Origin: Tritonibacter aquimaris
GTDB taxonomy: Bacteria > Pseudomonadota > Alphaproteobacteria > Rhodobacterales > Rhodobacteraceae
Assembly: GCF_009617595.1 (NCBI RefSeq)
Contig: NZ_WIXK01000006.1
Coordinates: 1-64,000 of the forward strand
Length of the DNA: 64,000 nt
Direction: 5' to 3'
Under the pieces are notes generated by a model, which saw nothing but the letters and a program-made list of their open reading frames with translations, searched no databases and was not told the DNA's origin. Each line of letters begins with the position of its first letter. Position 1 is the first letter of the stretch. The position numbers and the translations under genes are program-made. This document shows positions 53,180-62,611 of this stretch, in pieces.

Positions 53180-54715
53180 TCAGGGTCTGCCACCAATCGC
53201 GGGTGGATCTTTCAGCTTGGCCTGATGGGCGGCGATCCAGTCAAGGGTCTGATCAAATGGTACCGGTCGCCCGATGCCATATCCCTGCACATGGTTGCAG
53301 CCAAGCTGGGCCAGCAGCGCATGTTCGCCCACGGTTTCCACCCCTTCGGCAAGGGTTTCAAGCTCCAGACGTTCGGCCATGGTGAGGATGGCTGCGACCA
53401 TTTTCTGCTGCTCGGGATCGCGGTCTGATTTGGTGACAAAGGAGCGGTCAATCTTGATCCGGCTGACGTTAAAGCGACGCACTGCGCCAATCGAGGCGTG
53501 GCCGGTGCCAAAATCATCCAGATCGATCTGGCAGCCGAGCTCTCCCAAAGCGGCGATATTGCGCACAATCACATCATCGGGGCTGTCGCTGAACACGGTT
53601 TCCAGAACTTCGACGCAGAGGCGATCAGCAGAGAGGCCAAACCGCTCAAGGTCCCATTTGATCCGTTCCACCAGGCCGGGGTTGCGCAGCTCATCGGCGG
53701 CAAAGTTCACCCCAACCTGCGGCACCATCACACCCGCAGCGTCCCAGGCTTTCAGCGCGGAGAGGGATTGATAGACCATCACTTCGCTCAACCGCTCCAT
53801 CAGGCCCGCATCTTCGAGCGCAGGCAGGAATTTTACCGGTGGGATCATACCATGCACAGGGTGCACCCAACGCGCCAGCGCCTCAAAGCCGGAGATCTGG
53901 CCGGTGTCAGTGTTGATCTGCGGCTGGAACCAGGCTTGGATCTGGCCACTTTCAAGCGCTTGGACTACTTCGCCATGCAGATTGCGGCGGCGTTTTGTGC
54001 GGTGATGCAGCTCAGCCGAATAGGCGCGCATGCCAGAGGGGCCGTTGTGTTTGGCCTCTTCGAGCGCGGCAAAGGCGGCGGCGACCCAATCATCGGCGGT
54101 GTTGTCTGGTGCAAGCTGGCGGCTGCAGAACCCAACAGAGCAGGTGACATAGACCGATGTTGCATCAAGAGAGAGCGCCTGTTCAATCTTGGCCTGGTAG
54201 CGCCCGGCCAGTTGGATGCACAGTTCAAGATCCAGATGCGGCATCGCGTTCAGGCAGATGGCAAACTTATTTTCTGTAATGCGGGCAAGACAGTCCCGGC
54301 TGCGGGTCACGCTGCGCAGGCGATTGCCCATCTGGCGCAGCAGATCATCGCAGGCCTGCGCCCCATATTCGGTCTCCAGCTCAGCAAATTGATCAATTTC
54401 GAGCACAAAGACAGCAGAGTTCAGGCCCTTTTTCTGAGAGGCTTCAAAAACCTCTTGCACCGCCATTTCAAACCCGTCGCGCAGCACAAAACCTGTGGCG
54501 CTATCTTGCGGCACATTGCCGGAACGCGTGAACATCCCAAGGCCTGCAAAAAACAGCGGCAATCCCAGCGCAACAGCCAACAACGCGTATTCACCACCCA
54601 CCCAATAGGTGGCCAGGGTGAGTGCGGGCAAAAACGCAAGTACCGGTGGCCCCAATAGGACAGGTGCCAGCGATTTGCGTAACCGCGCCAGCAGACCTGA
54701 GTTTGAATAGTTCAT
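53180..54715 (-). CDS. Membrane GGDEF/EAL protein, probably c-di-GMP phosphodiesterase
   Basis: 511 residues: two N-terminal helices, a GGDEF-like domain (about 85-235) and an EAL domain (about 245-500). The GGDEF site reads ITENKF and is degenerate, so no cyclase activity is expected. The EAL site is intact: FEALAR, the Asn in GVNFAADELRNP, EVLETVF, DLDDFGTG, KIDRSFV and AEGVET. It should hydrolyse c-di-GMP, perhaps with GTP sensing in the GGDEF part. It lies between yidC and ttcA on the same strand. Confidence 0.88.
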   Translation of the reverse strand: MNYSNSGLLARLRKSLAPVLLGPPVLAFLPALTLATYWVGGEYALLAVALGLPLFFAGLGMFTRSGNVPQDSATGFVLRDGFEMAVQEVFEASQKKGLNSAVFVLEIDQFAELETEYGAQACDDLLRQMGNRLRSVTRSRDCLARITENKFAICLNAMPHLDLELCIQLAGRYQAKIEQALSLDATSVYVTCSVGFCSRQLAPDNTADDWVAAAFAALEEAKHNGPSGMRAYSAELHHRTKRRRNLHGEVVQALESGQIQAWFQPQINTDTGQISGFEALARWVHPVHGMIPPVKFLPALEDAGLMERLSEVMVYQSLSALKAWDAAGVMVPQVGVNFAADELRNPGLVERIKWDLERFGLSADRLCVEVLETVFSDSPDDVIVRNIAALGELGCQIDLDDFGTGHASIGAVRRFNVSRIKIDRSFVTKSDRDPEQQKMVAAILTMAERLELETLAEGVETVGEHALLAQLGCNHVQGYGIGRPVPFDQTLDWIAAHQAKLKDPPAIGGRP

Positions 54716-54779
54716 TTGCGGACCTTTCACCTATACTTTGGCGTGGGTCCACACTAGAGGCCGTGTTCTGACTGAACCT

Positions 54780-55667
54780 TTAACGCAGCTTTGGAATCTC
54801 CTCAGATTCACTCAAATCCACCGCTTTTTTTGCGCTTAGACCGAGGAAATCGAACAAATTGGGGTCCAGAAGGTGTGAAGGACGCGCATTCATCAATGCG
54901 CGGAACATCACCTGGCGGCGTCCGGGGCTGTTTGATTCCCACTGATCCAGAATCTGTTTCACCTGCTGACGCTGCAACCCATCCTGGCTGCCACAAAGAT
55001 CACAGGGAATAATCGGGTAATCCATGTCACGGGCGAATTTTTCACAATCAGCTTCGGCCACATGCGCCAGCGGACGATAGACAAAGAGGTCGCCTTCTTC
55101 GTTCACAAGCTTTGGCGGCATCGTGGCAAGACGGCCACCGTGAAACAGGTTCATAAAGAAGGTTTCAAGGATATCATCGCGGTGATGGCCCAGCACCACG
55201 GCCGAGCAGCCTTCTTCGCGTGCGATGCGGTACAGGTTGCCACGACGCAGGCGCGAGCAAAGAGCGCAAAAGGTCCGTCCCTCGGGCACTTTGTCCATCA
55301 CAATGGAATAGGTGTCCTGATACTCAATGCGGTGTTCAACGCCCATTTTTTCAAGAAATGCAGGCAGAACCGTCGCCGGAAAACCCGGCTGACCCTGATC
55401 CAGGTTGCAGGCCAAAAGGTCCACAGGCAAAAGCCCGCGCCATTTCAGCTCATATAGGATGGCAAGCATGGTATAGCTGTCCTTGCCGCCCGACAGGCAC
55501 ACCAACCACTTCGGGCGGCTGCCATCGGCGCGTTTTTCTACCATGCCGTACTGCTCAATCGCTTCGCGGGTGTTTTTCACGATGCGCTTGCGCAGCTTTT
55601 TGAAGGCGGTCGTTTTGGGCGCGCCTGCAAAGAGCGGGTGGATTTCGTCCAGATCATCATCAAGCAT
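54780..55667 (-). CDS. ttcA: tRNA 2-thiocytidine synthetase TtcA
   Basis: 295 residues. The PP-loop SGGKDS lies near residue 60, and the two CXXC motifs CALC and CDLC hold the 4Fe-4S cluster and sulfur chemistry. TtcA thiolates C32 of some tRNAs. It lies 64 bases before the EAL gene on the same strand and may share its transcript. Confidence 0.94.
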   Translation of the reverse strand: MLDDDLDEIHPLFAGAPKTTAFKKLRKRIVKNTREAIEQYGMVEKRADGSRPKWLVCLSGGKDSYTMLAILYELKWRGLLPVDLLACNLDQGQPGFPATVLPAFLEKMGVEHRIEYQDTYSIVMDKVPEGRTFCALCSRLRRGNLYRIAREEGCSAVVLGHHRDDILETFFMNLFHGGRLATMPPKLVNEEGDLFVYRPLAHVAEADCEKFARDMDYPIIPCDLCGSQDGLQRQQVKQILDQWESNSPGRRQVMFRALMNARPSHLLDPNLFDFLGLSAKKAVDLSESEEIPKLR

Positions 55668-55799
55668 GGCGGCCCCCTAGCGAAGCGGGAGCCATTTGCC
55701 AAGAAAAATCCCATCGCGGCGGCAATCTTCGCGCCCTGCGTGTGGGTGCATTGATCCAAAACCCGGTGTTTCGCGTAATCGCTATGAAAGGACCAAAGA

Positions 55800-56120
55800 T
55801 GCGAAAAACGATTTCAGCAGTGATTGCCCTGGCGGCGCTGATCGGGGTGACCGCCTGTGGTCGCCCCCAGGTTGGATGATCAAAAGCTCAGCACCAATGA
55901 TCTAAACCTCGAAGAGTATTTTGCGGGCCGTACCATTGCCTATGGGCAATTTCAGGATCGGTTTGGCACGGTGGGCCGCCGGTTCAAGGTGGAAATTGAT
56001 GGCCGCTGGGATGGTCAGGTTTTGACGCTGGATGAGCGTTTCTGTTACGCCGATGGCAGCCGGGAAACGCGGCTTTGGAACCTGAAGAAAACCGGGGCTC
56101 TCAGCGCGGAGCTAAGCTGA
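55800..56120 (+). pseudogene. Broken DUF3833-type lipoprotein gene
   Basis: The frame from ATG 55800 (RKTISAVIALAALIGVTACG) is a lipoprotein signal with Cys in TAC, but it stops after 26 codons. The next frame continues with LDDQKLSTNDLNLEEYFAGR, the DUF3833 body, and the two join if one base is removed from the five-C run at 55864-55868. The body ends at TGA (56118-56120) after about 80 residues, far short of the family length of about 175. The gene is therefore both frameshifted and truncated, or the region has an assembly error. Expression is unlikely to give a working protein. Confidence 0.65.
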
Positions 56121-56210
56121 GGGAGCCGAGGGCTGCCAATAAACAAAGCCTATCAGCGCCGCTTTGATGTGTTGCTGGGGGGGGGGCGCTGTTTCTTGAA
56201 AAACAGTGAG

Positions 56211-56477
56211 CTATTTCTTGCAGCCAGAATGACAGCCACAGCCCTGGCTTTCCGCATGGTCTGGCACCGGGTCATAGCCGCTTCCGCCCAGGGGATGACA
56301 GCGGCCAAGGCGGCGTACAATCAGCCAGCTGCCTTTTATTGCCCCGTGTTTTTCCAAAGCTTCCAGCGCATAGGCGGAGCAGGTGGGCTGGTAGCGGCAG
56401 TTAAACCCCACCCAGGGGCTGAAAATCAGCCGGTAGGCCCGAATAGGCAAAGACAGAATCTTGGCAACAATATTCAT
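56211..56477 (-). CDS. yidD: Membrane protein insertion efficiency factor YidD
   Basis: 88 residues with the YidD signature [28 protein letters not shown] and [12 protein letters not shown]. It is a peripheral inner-membrane helper of YidC. It follows rnpA in the fixed rpmH-rnpA-yidD order; a cysteine-rich C-terminus (GCGCHSGC) is notable. Confidence 0.93.
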   Translation of the reverse strand: MNIVAKILSLPIRAYRLIFSPWVGFNCRYQPTCSAYALEALEKHGAIKGSWLIVRRLGRCHPLGGSGYDPVPDHAESQGCGCHSGCKK

Positions 56478-56585
56478 GGGCTCTTCTTAAGAGGCTGATG
56501 GCGGCGGCGCAATCCACGCCGCGCAGCGGCGCTGGGCCCAACGGGGGCGTGCGCGTCTTTGACGCGCAGGGCACGGGCGGGAGCG

Positions 56586-57011
56586 CTATGATTTGTGGAT
56601 TTTGCGCAATGCGTAGCGCAGATCATCCTGTAGCGCCTGAAAATCGCGCTGGGCGGTGGCCTCAAAGCGTCCGATCAGCACATAATCCCAACCGGCGCGG
56701 CCCTGTTCCGGCAGCACAAGGCGGGCAATTTCACGCAGGCGGCGTTTGGCCCGGTTGCGTGCCACTGCATTGCCTACTTTTTTGGAGCAGGTGAAGCCCA
56801 CCCGCGCAGGTCCGTCATCGTCACGGCGACGCCCCTGTAGCATCATCGCTTTGGTGCCCTGGCGTTTGGCACGCGCGGCCAGCAGGAAATCGCGACGTTT
56901 GGTAATGATCTCGACGCCGCCAAGGTTTTTGCTTTGGACGGGCTGGGAATCATCTGTGTTCAAAACGGAAACCGCCGGAGGCGTAGTCCCCGCGATGGTG
57001 TCATCGTCCAT
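56586..57011 (-). CDS. rnpA: Ribonuclease P protein component
   Basis: 141 residues. The basic motif GNAVARNRAKRRLREIARLVLP is the RNR signature of RnpA, which holds the 5' leader of pre-tRNA next to the catalytic RNA. The N-terminal extension of about 30 residues before KRRDFLLAARAKR is common in alphaproteobacteria. The ATG at 57011 has GGAGG six bases upstream. It is followed by yidD. Confidence 0.93.
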   Translation of the reverse strand: MDDDTIAGTTPPAVSVLNTDDSQPVQSKNLGGVEIITKRRDFLLAARAKRQGTKAMMLQGRRRDDDGPARVGFTCSKKVGNAVARNRAKRRLREIARLVLPEQGRAGWDYVLIGRFEATAQRDFQALQDDLRYALRKIHKS

Positions 57012-57065
57012 GGGCGCCTCCGGCGGTTTAAAATCCGTTCCTGACGGAAATCGCAAATGCGCGTA

Positions 57066-57200
57066 TTATGCGCTCAGCGACTTGCGGCCACGTGCGCGGC
57101 GTGCGTTCAGGATCTTGCGGCCTGCTTTAGTGGCCATGCGCGCACGGAAGCCGTGACGGCGTTTGCGAACCAGGTTCGAAGGCTGATAGGTGCGTTTCAT
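57066..57200 (-). CDS. rpmH: 50S ribosomal protein L34
   Basis: 44 residues, [18 protein letters not shown] at the start, the complete L34. It lies 54 bases before rnpA, the universal pair. The start at 57200 is the conserved one; the longer frame to 57302 is not. Confidence 0.96.
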
Positions 57201-57543
57201 CGCTCCGGTCTCCATAAAACTATGCGGGAACAGTGCGGAATCACACACACCCGGGGTCAATCTCGAGGCTCGGTCTTTAGAAGTGATCGCCGCGCAAGTC
57301 AAACCCCTTTCCCGGGCTTAACTCCGATTTTGCAGCAAAACTGCAATATTTCCGTCAAAAAAGCGGCCAAACGGCACCGCTTTGTAACGAATTGCCCGTC
57401 CCTTTGTTGCATATCTCACAAAAGCGCAGGCTGTGATCAAGGCAGCGTGAAGCGGGGCGGGCTGGTCTCGATCTGCGCATACTTAGAGCGTACCACAAAG
57501 AGAAGACAATACGAATGTCTGCAGCCACTTGCCGAGGTGCCAC
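57201..57543. other. Divergent promoter region between rpmH and the TVP38 gene
   Basis: 343 bases with no gene; it should hold promoters for both directions. No DnaA-box cluster is visible, so I see no sign of an origin near rpmH. Confidence 0.4.
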
Positions 57544-58311
57544 ATGAGCGAAACCGTAAAACCGCAGCAAAAACCCACAGCAAAAGGGGGAATCATGCGC
57601 AACCTTCCTTTGATTGCCGTCCTGGCCGTGGCGCTGATTGGTGCCGTGACGCTCAAGGATTATCTGAGCTTTGACACCCTGCGCGACAACCGCGAAGCAC
57701 TGGTGGCGTTTCGCGATCAGAACTTTGGCGCAATGCTGCTGATGTTCATGGGCATATATGTGGTGATTGTGGCCTTTTCGCTGCCGGGGGCGGCGGTGGC
57801 CTCGGTGACGGGTGGGTTTCTCTTTGGGCTTGCGGCGGGCACATTTGCCAATGTGGTTGCGGCCACAATTGGCGCAACCGGCATCTTCCTGGCGGCACGC
57901 TGGGGGCTTGGGGAGTATCTCAACGCTAAGATCGAGAACGCGGGCGGGCGGGTGCAAAGCCTGAAAAACGCCCTGCGTCAGAATGAAATCGAAGTGCTGC
58001 TGCTGCTGCGCCTGGTGCCTGCTGTGCCGTTCTTTGTGGCCAATCTGCTGCCTGCGCTTGTTGGGGTGCGGCTGCGCAATTTCCTGTGGACCACTGCGGT
58101 GGGCATTGTTCCGGGTGGTATCGTTTTCACCTGGATTGGTGTGGGCCTTGGCGAAGTATTTGACCGCGGTGAGACCCCCGATCTGAGCCTGTTGTGGGAG
58201 CCTCATGTAATTGGGCCGATCCTTGGGCTGTGTGTGCTGGCGGCGCTTCCAATCGTGATCAAGGCCATTCGCCCGGCGCAATCTACCAATGAATCAGATG
58301 AGGCGGAGTGA
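57544..58311 (+). CDS. TVP38/TMEM64-family membrane protein
   Basis: 255 residues with about six hydrophobic segments. The VTT-domain features are GAAVASVTGGFLFGLAAGTFANVVAATIGA and the glycine-rich PALVGVRLRNFLWTT region. DedA-like proteins of this group may scramble or transport lipids; the exact role is unknown. The ATG at 57544 is chosen (GAGG upstream). Its stop overlaps the candidate GTG of the next gene, and the flavoprotein start lies five bases after the stop. Confidence 0.87.
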   Translation: MSETVKPQQKPTAKGGIMRNLPLIAVLAVALIGAVTLKDYLSFDTLRDNREALVAFRDQNFGAMLLMFMGIYVVIVAFSLPGAAVASVTGGFLFGLAAGTFANVVAATIGATGIFLAARWGLGEYLNAKIENAGGRVQSLKNALRQNEIEVLLLLRLVPAVPFFVANLLPALVGVRLRNFLWTTAVGIVPGGIVFTWIGVGLGEVFDRGETPDLSLLWEPHVIGPILGLCVLAALPIVIKAIRPAQSTNESDEAE

Positions 58312-58316
58312 GCCCG

Positions 58317-59735
58317 ATGGAACAACTGACCTGTGATCTTCTGGTGATTGGCGCGGGCTCTGGCGGCTTGTCGGTTGCGGCGGGTGCCAGCCAGATGGGG
58401 GCCAATGTGGTCTTGCTGGAAGGCCATAAAATGGGTGGTGATTGCCTGAATTTTGGCTGTGTCCCTTCAAAGGCGCTCTTGGCGGCGGGGAAGGCGGCCT
58501 ATAGTCAATCCCATGCAAGCGCCTTTGGCGTGTCAGATCAGCAGCCGCAGGTGGATTATGGCGCTGCCAAAGAACACGTGCAGGATGTCATTGCCACCAT
58601 TGAGCCAATGGACAGCCAGGAGCGGTTTGAAGGCTTTGGTGTGAAGGTTCTTCGCGAATATGGCCGGTTTGTTTCGCCAACTGAGGTGGAAGCGGGCAAC
58701 CATCGCATCAGCGCGCGCCGGGTTGTGATTGCCACCGGCTCATCCCCATTGGTGCCGCCAATTCCGGGTTTGGATACGGTGCCGTTTGAAACCAATGAGA
58801 CGCTGTTTGAGCTGAAAGAAAAGCCCGAACACCTATTGATCATCGGCGGTGGTCCTATTGGTTTGGAAATGGCGCAGGCGCATGTGCGGCTTGGCTGTAA
58901 GGTCACGGTGATCGAAGGGGCCAAGGCGCTGGGTAAAGATGATCCCGAGCTTGCAGCGATTGCGCTGGAAAGCCTGCGTGACGAAGGCATCGAGATCGTG
59001 GAAGAGGCGCTGGCAAGCGAAATTCGTGGCACTGCAGGTGCGATTGAAGTGCACACTGCCGATGGCGCAATCTATCGCGGCAGTCATCTATTGATGGCCG
59101 TTGGGCGCAAAGCCAATATCGACAAGCTAAACCTTGAGGCCGCAGGGATCGAAACCACGCGCACGGGCATTAAGGTGGATGACAGTCTGAAAACCACCAA
59201 TTCAAAGGTCTATGCCATTGGGGATGTGGCCGGTGGGCTGCAGTTCACCCATGTGGCAGGCTATCATGCCAGTGTGATTGCCAAATCCGCGCTGTTTGGC
59301 CTGCCATCCAAGGCTAAAACCAACCATATCCCCTGGGCCACCTATACCGATCCAGAGCTCGCGCAAGTGGGTCTGACCGAGGCGCAGGCGCAGGAGAAAT
59401 TTGGCCGCAAATTGGATGTGGTGCGCTTTCACTATAGCCACAATGATCGCGCCATTGCCGAGCGCAAAACCAAAGGCCTGATCAAGGTTATGGTGGTGAA
59501 AGGGCGGCCGGTTGGGGTGTCTTTGGTGGGGCATCAGGCCGGCGAACAATGCGCGCTGTGGTCGATGGCGCTGGCCAATAATATGAAAATGAGCCAGATT
59601 GCCGCAATGATAGCGCCCTATCCAACGATAGCAGAGCTTAACAAACGGGCCGCGGGGGCTTATTTCTCTCCGAAATTATTCGAAAACCAATTCGTTAAAC
59701 GTATGGTAAGGTTTGTTCAGCGATGGATGCCCTGA
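58317..59735 (+). CDS. Mercuric-reductase-like FAD pyridine nucleotide-disulfide oxidoreductase
   Basis: 472 residues. The FAD site VIGAGSGGLSVA, the redox pair GGDCLNFGCVPSK, the NAD(P) site IIGGGPIGLEMAQAH and the AIGDVAG segment give a lipoamide-dehydrogenase fold. It lacks the N-terminal metal-binding domain and vicinal C-terminal Cys pair of true MerA. The pairing with TVP38 genes recurs in many bacteria; the function is unknown. The ATG at 58317 is used; GTG 58308 overlaps the upstream stop. Confidence 0.87.
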   Translation: MEQLTCDLLVIGAGSGGLSVAAGASQMGANVVLLEGHKMGGDCLNFGCVPSKALLAAGKAAYSQSHASAFGVSDQQPQVDYGAAKEHVQDVIATIEPMDSQERFEGFGVKVLREYGRFVSPTEVEAGNHRISARRVVIATGSSPLVPPIPGLDTVPFETNETLFELKEKPEHLLIIGGGPIGLEMAQAHVRLGCKVTVIEGAKALGKDDPELAAIALESLRDEGIEIVEEALASEIRGTAGAIEVHTADGAIYRGSHLLMAVGRKANIDKLNLEAAGIETTRTGIKVDDSLKTTNSKVYAIGDVAGGLQFTHVAGYHASVIAKSALFGLPSKAKTNHIPWATYTDPELAQVGLTEAQAQEKFGRKLDVVRFHYSHNDRAIAERKTKGLIKVMVVKGRPVGVSLVGHQAGEQCALWSMALANNMKMSQIAAMIAPYPTIAELNKRAAGAYFSPKLFENQFVKRMVRFVQRWMP

Positions 59736-59765
59736 CATAATTGACCGGACAAAAAAGGGAGCAGA

Positions 59766-61163
59766 ATGCTCAATACGCTTTCAGGGAGATTTCTGGTCCT
59801 GACCTTGGTCTTTGTAATGCTGGCCGAGGTTTTGATCTTTGTGCCTTCGATTGCGCGGTTTCGTCAGGAATATCTACAAGATCGGCTGGAGCGGGCGCAG
59901 ATCGCCTCATTGGCGCTGCTTGCTGATGATATGCTCGACACTGAGCTAGAAGCGGAGCTGCTGCAAAACGCAGAGGTCTATAACGTGGTGCTGCGGCGCG
60001 ATAAGTTGCGCCAGTTGATGCTGGCATCACCCATCCCTGAGCCGATCGCCACGACCTTTGATCTGCGTGAAGCCACGGCGATGACCCTCATTCGTGATGC
60101 AATGATGCGGTTGGTGCGCAGCCCGGATGAGGTGATCCGCGTCATCGGTGAGCCGGTGCGCGATGCGGGGCTTTTGATTGAAATCACCATCGAGACCCAG
60201 CCTTTGCGCATGGCGATGCTTGATTATGGTCTGCGTATTCTGGTGCTTTCGGCGGTGATTTCGATATTCACCGCGATCTTGCTATTCTGGGCGGTGCGCA
60301 TGTTCCTTGTGCGTCCGATCAAGGGCGTTGTTGGCTATATGCAGCGCTATGCGCAGGCGCCCGAAGATGCCCGCGGCATTATCACCCCCAATGCGGGCGT
60401 TGTAGAGCTGCGCGAAGCCGAAGAAGCGCTGCAGCAGATGCAGGTAGAGCTGACCCACGCATTGAAGCAGCGCGAACGTCTGGCGCAGCTTGGCAGTGCG
60501 GTGGCAAAGGTGAGCCATGATCTGCGCAATATCCTGACATCGGCGCAGCTGTTCACCGACCGCATCGAGATGAGCGAAGACCCAACCGTGCGCCGCCTGG
60601 CCCCCAAGCTTGTGAACTCCATCACCCGCGCGGTGTCCCTGTGTGAGGGCACACTGGCCTTTGGTCGTGCCGAAGAACCTGCGCCCACGCTCACTATGGT
60701 GCCGCTCTATACGGTGGTGGATGATGTGGTGGCGGGCGAAACCCTGGCCGAGGACAGTAATCTGGTCACAATTCAATCGCAGGTGCCCGCTGATCTGGTG
60801 GTGCGCGCCGATCCCGAACAGCTGTTTCGCGTGATCATGAACCTTGTGCGCAATGCGCGGCAGGCAATTGCGGCAACCGGCAAAGAGGGTCGCATCCTTA
60901 TTGAAGCGGGCGAGATTGGGCCAGACTGGTGCATTCAAGTGGTCGACACCGGGCCGGGGCTTCCGATGAAAGCGCAGGAAAATCTCTTTACCCCGTTTCA
61001 GGGTGGCATCCGCAAGGGTGGCTCTGGCCTGGGCTTGGCAATCGCAGCTGAGCTTGCACGCGGCCACGGTGGCCAGGTGCGGCTGAACCGTACCGGGGCA
61101 GATGGCACCGCCTTTGAAATTATCCTGCCCAAAGGGGATGAGGCGCTGCAGGCGGTGATCTAA
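59766..61163 (+). CDS. Sensor histidine kinase (orphan)
   Basis: 465 residues: helix 1 (about 8-28), a periplasmic sensor part to about 158, helix 2 (VISIFTAILLFWAVRMF), a HAMP-like linker, a DHp domain with H-box AKVSHDLRNIL (His about residue 253), and an ATPase domain with N-box NLVRNARQAI, G1 DTGPGLP and G2 GGSGLGLAIA. It autophosphorylates in response to an unknown signal. No response-regulator gene is nearby. AAAGGGAGCAG precedes the ATG. Confidence 0.9.
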   Translation: MLNTLSGRFLVLTLVFVMLAEVLIFVPSIARFRQEYLQDRLERAQIASLALLADDMLDTELEAELLQNAEVYNVVLRRDKLRQLMLASPIPEPIATTFDLREATAMTLIRDAMMRLVRSPDEVIRVIGEPVRDAGLLIEITIETQPLRMAMLDYGLRILVLSAVISIFTAILLFWAVRMFLVRPIKGVVGYMQRYAQAPEDARGIITPNAGVVELREAEEALQQMQVELTHALKQRERLAQLGSAVAKVSHDLRNILTSAQLFTDRIEMSEDPTVRRLAPKLVNSITRAVSLCEGTLAFGRAEEPAPTLTMVPLYTVVDDVVAGETLAEDSNLVTIQSQVPADLVVRADPEQLFRVIMNLVRNARQAIAATGKEGRILIEAGEIGPDWCIQVVDTGPGLPMKAQENLFTPFQGGIRKGGSGLGLAIAAELARGHGGQVRLNRTGADGTAFEIILPKGDEALQAVI

Positions 61164-61299
61164 GGCGATACGGATTGCGATTTACGCGCCCGAGGCGATC
61201 CGCTCAGGGCAGCAAAGAGGGTTTTGTAAAAACACTCAAAATAATTCGCTTTTGCTCTTGCGCATGTCTGCGGCTCACTTTAAACCCCGGCTTCACAGT

Positions 61300-61376
61300 G
61301 GACCGATAGCTCAGCTGGATAGAGTACTTGACTACGAATCAAGGGGTCGGGGGTTCGAATCCTCCTCGGTCCGCCA
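61300..61376 (+). tRNA. trnR: tRNA-Arg (anticodon ACG), copy 1
   Basis: 77 nt, 7-bp acceptor GGACCGA/TCGGTCC, anticodon stem CTTGA/TCAAG with loop CTACGAA, encoded CCA. ACG is read after A34-to-I editing and decodes CGU, CGC and CGA. First of three identical copies. Confidence 0.96.
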
Positions 61377-61470
61377 CTTTCCCTCCGATCGCATCTTGGC
61401 GATTGAAGCGGCGCAGATAGGGAGCGTCAGACGGCAGAACTTGAAGAATTTCTCAGTTCTGCGGCAGAAT

Positions 61471-61547
61471 GGACCGATAGCTCAGCTGGATAGAGTACTT
61501 GACTACGAATCAAGGGGTCGGGGGTTCGAATCCTCCTCGGTCCGCCA
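61471..61547 (+). tRNA. trnR: tRNA-Arg (anticodon ACG), copy 2
   Basis: Identical to copy 1, 171 bases downstream, complete with encoded CCA. Confidence 0.95.
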
Positions 61548-61641
61548 CTTTCCCTCCGATCGCATCTTGGCGATTGAAGCGGCGCAGATAGGGAGCGTCA
61601 GACGGCAGAACTTGAAGAATTTCTCAGTTCTGCGGCAGAAT

Positions 61642-61718
61642 GGACCGATAGCTCAGCTGGATAGAGTACTTGACTACGAATCAAGGGGTCGGGGGTTCGA
61701 ATCCTCCTCGGTCCGCCA
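61642..61718 (+). tRNA. trnR: tRNA-Arg (anticodon ACG), copy 3
   Basis: Identical to copies 1 and 2. The sequence diverges right after its CCA end, marking the right end of the amplification. Confidence 0.95.
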
Positions 61719-62611
61719 TTCTGCCTCTTGTCAGATGCCAAGCAAAATCGACTTTTGTGACAGATAACTGACCCATTCGACGGAATTTCCTGAAATCATA
61801 GCGACGTTGCTTAGTTGAGTTGGTGATCGTAAGATTCGGCCAATCCAGCCTTTGTCTGATCTCGGAAGCCTCGCGTGGTCAAAAGCTTACCTGCCACTCC
61901 CGGAACGAACTTCCCGCAGTTACCGCTGACGGTGCCGCACTCCTCGTGCGAGCCGGCAACTTCCTTGCTGTCGCGGCTTGCGGCCAGGAACGGCGCCATT
62001 TCGATGCAGAGATTTTGCGGCGACATTGCCTTCGGCGTCAACATTCTGGGTCCGATGATGATGTCACAAGCAATCATCGCCGAAACGCGAAACATGCCGA
62101 AAACACCCTGTATGTGCATTCTCTCGTGCTTCTGAGAGAACTTTGCACAGGTTCTGAAATCGAGCGCGACGAGAGAGCTTGTGGGCCGGAGTTTTCATAC
62201 ACCCTCAGCCCTCAGCGGACGCTGACCACCTGGCAAACCTTTGCATGTGCGGCAGGGCTTGAACGGCGCATAGCAGACACTCAACGTCTGGTTCCGGCAA
62301 GACCGCTACGCGGACAAAACTGACATTCGCTTGTCCGAAAGCAAGGACCGCTGATAGCGCGTTGCGGACCTTCAGTTAAGAAGCTGAACTGAGCTTGTCT
62401 TCAACACGAAGGCCGGATTTCCGACCTTCGCGGCACGTTTCTTTATGCCAGCTATGCCCAAGCAAGCCCATCTATGAAAAGTAGGGCGGTTTCACTCGCA
62501 TTTGGATCTCTTACCTAAATTCAAGTTTTTCCTTGCGTCTATGATACAAGCATATGGTGCGATCTGGCTCCGGAATGTGTCCGGGGAAGAGCTGGGTTTT
62601 CATAGCGAAAG
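61719..62611. other. 893-base region without a convincing gene
   Basis: Short frames exist on both strands (for example 61820-62323 plus and 61811-62119 minus), but none has a good ribosome binding site or recognised family. A near-palindrome AAGGCCGGATTTCCGACCTT lies at 62409-62428. The position beside a tRNA array is typical of an integration scar, and the sequence may be a decayed insertion. Confidence 0.45.

Larger units (their letters stand above)
61300..61718 (+). repeat. Tandem 171-bp repeat carrying three tRNA-Arg genes
   Basis: The unit is tRNA (77 bp) plus spacer (94 bp). The tRNA starts are 61300, 61471 and 61642, exactly 171 bases apart, and the two spacers look identical base by base. 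This is a recent tandem amplification, not ancient paralogy. Confidence 0.9.

Noticed and set aside
53498-54658. 386-codon plus-strand frame inside the GGDEF/EAL gene
   Set aside because: Shadow of a gene whose EAL motifs are clear on the minus strand.
57201-57543. Replication origin next to rpmH
   Set aside because: No DnaA-box cluster, no AT-rich unwinding element and no dnaA gene.
61252-61767. 171-codon frame reading through the three tRNA-Arg genes
   Set aside because: The repeated peptide is a translation of tRNA and spacer sequence; no ribosome binding site.
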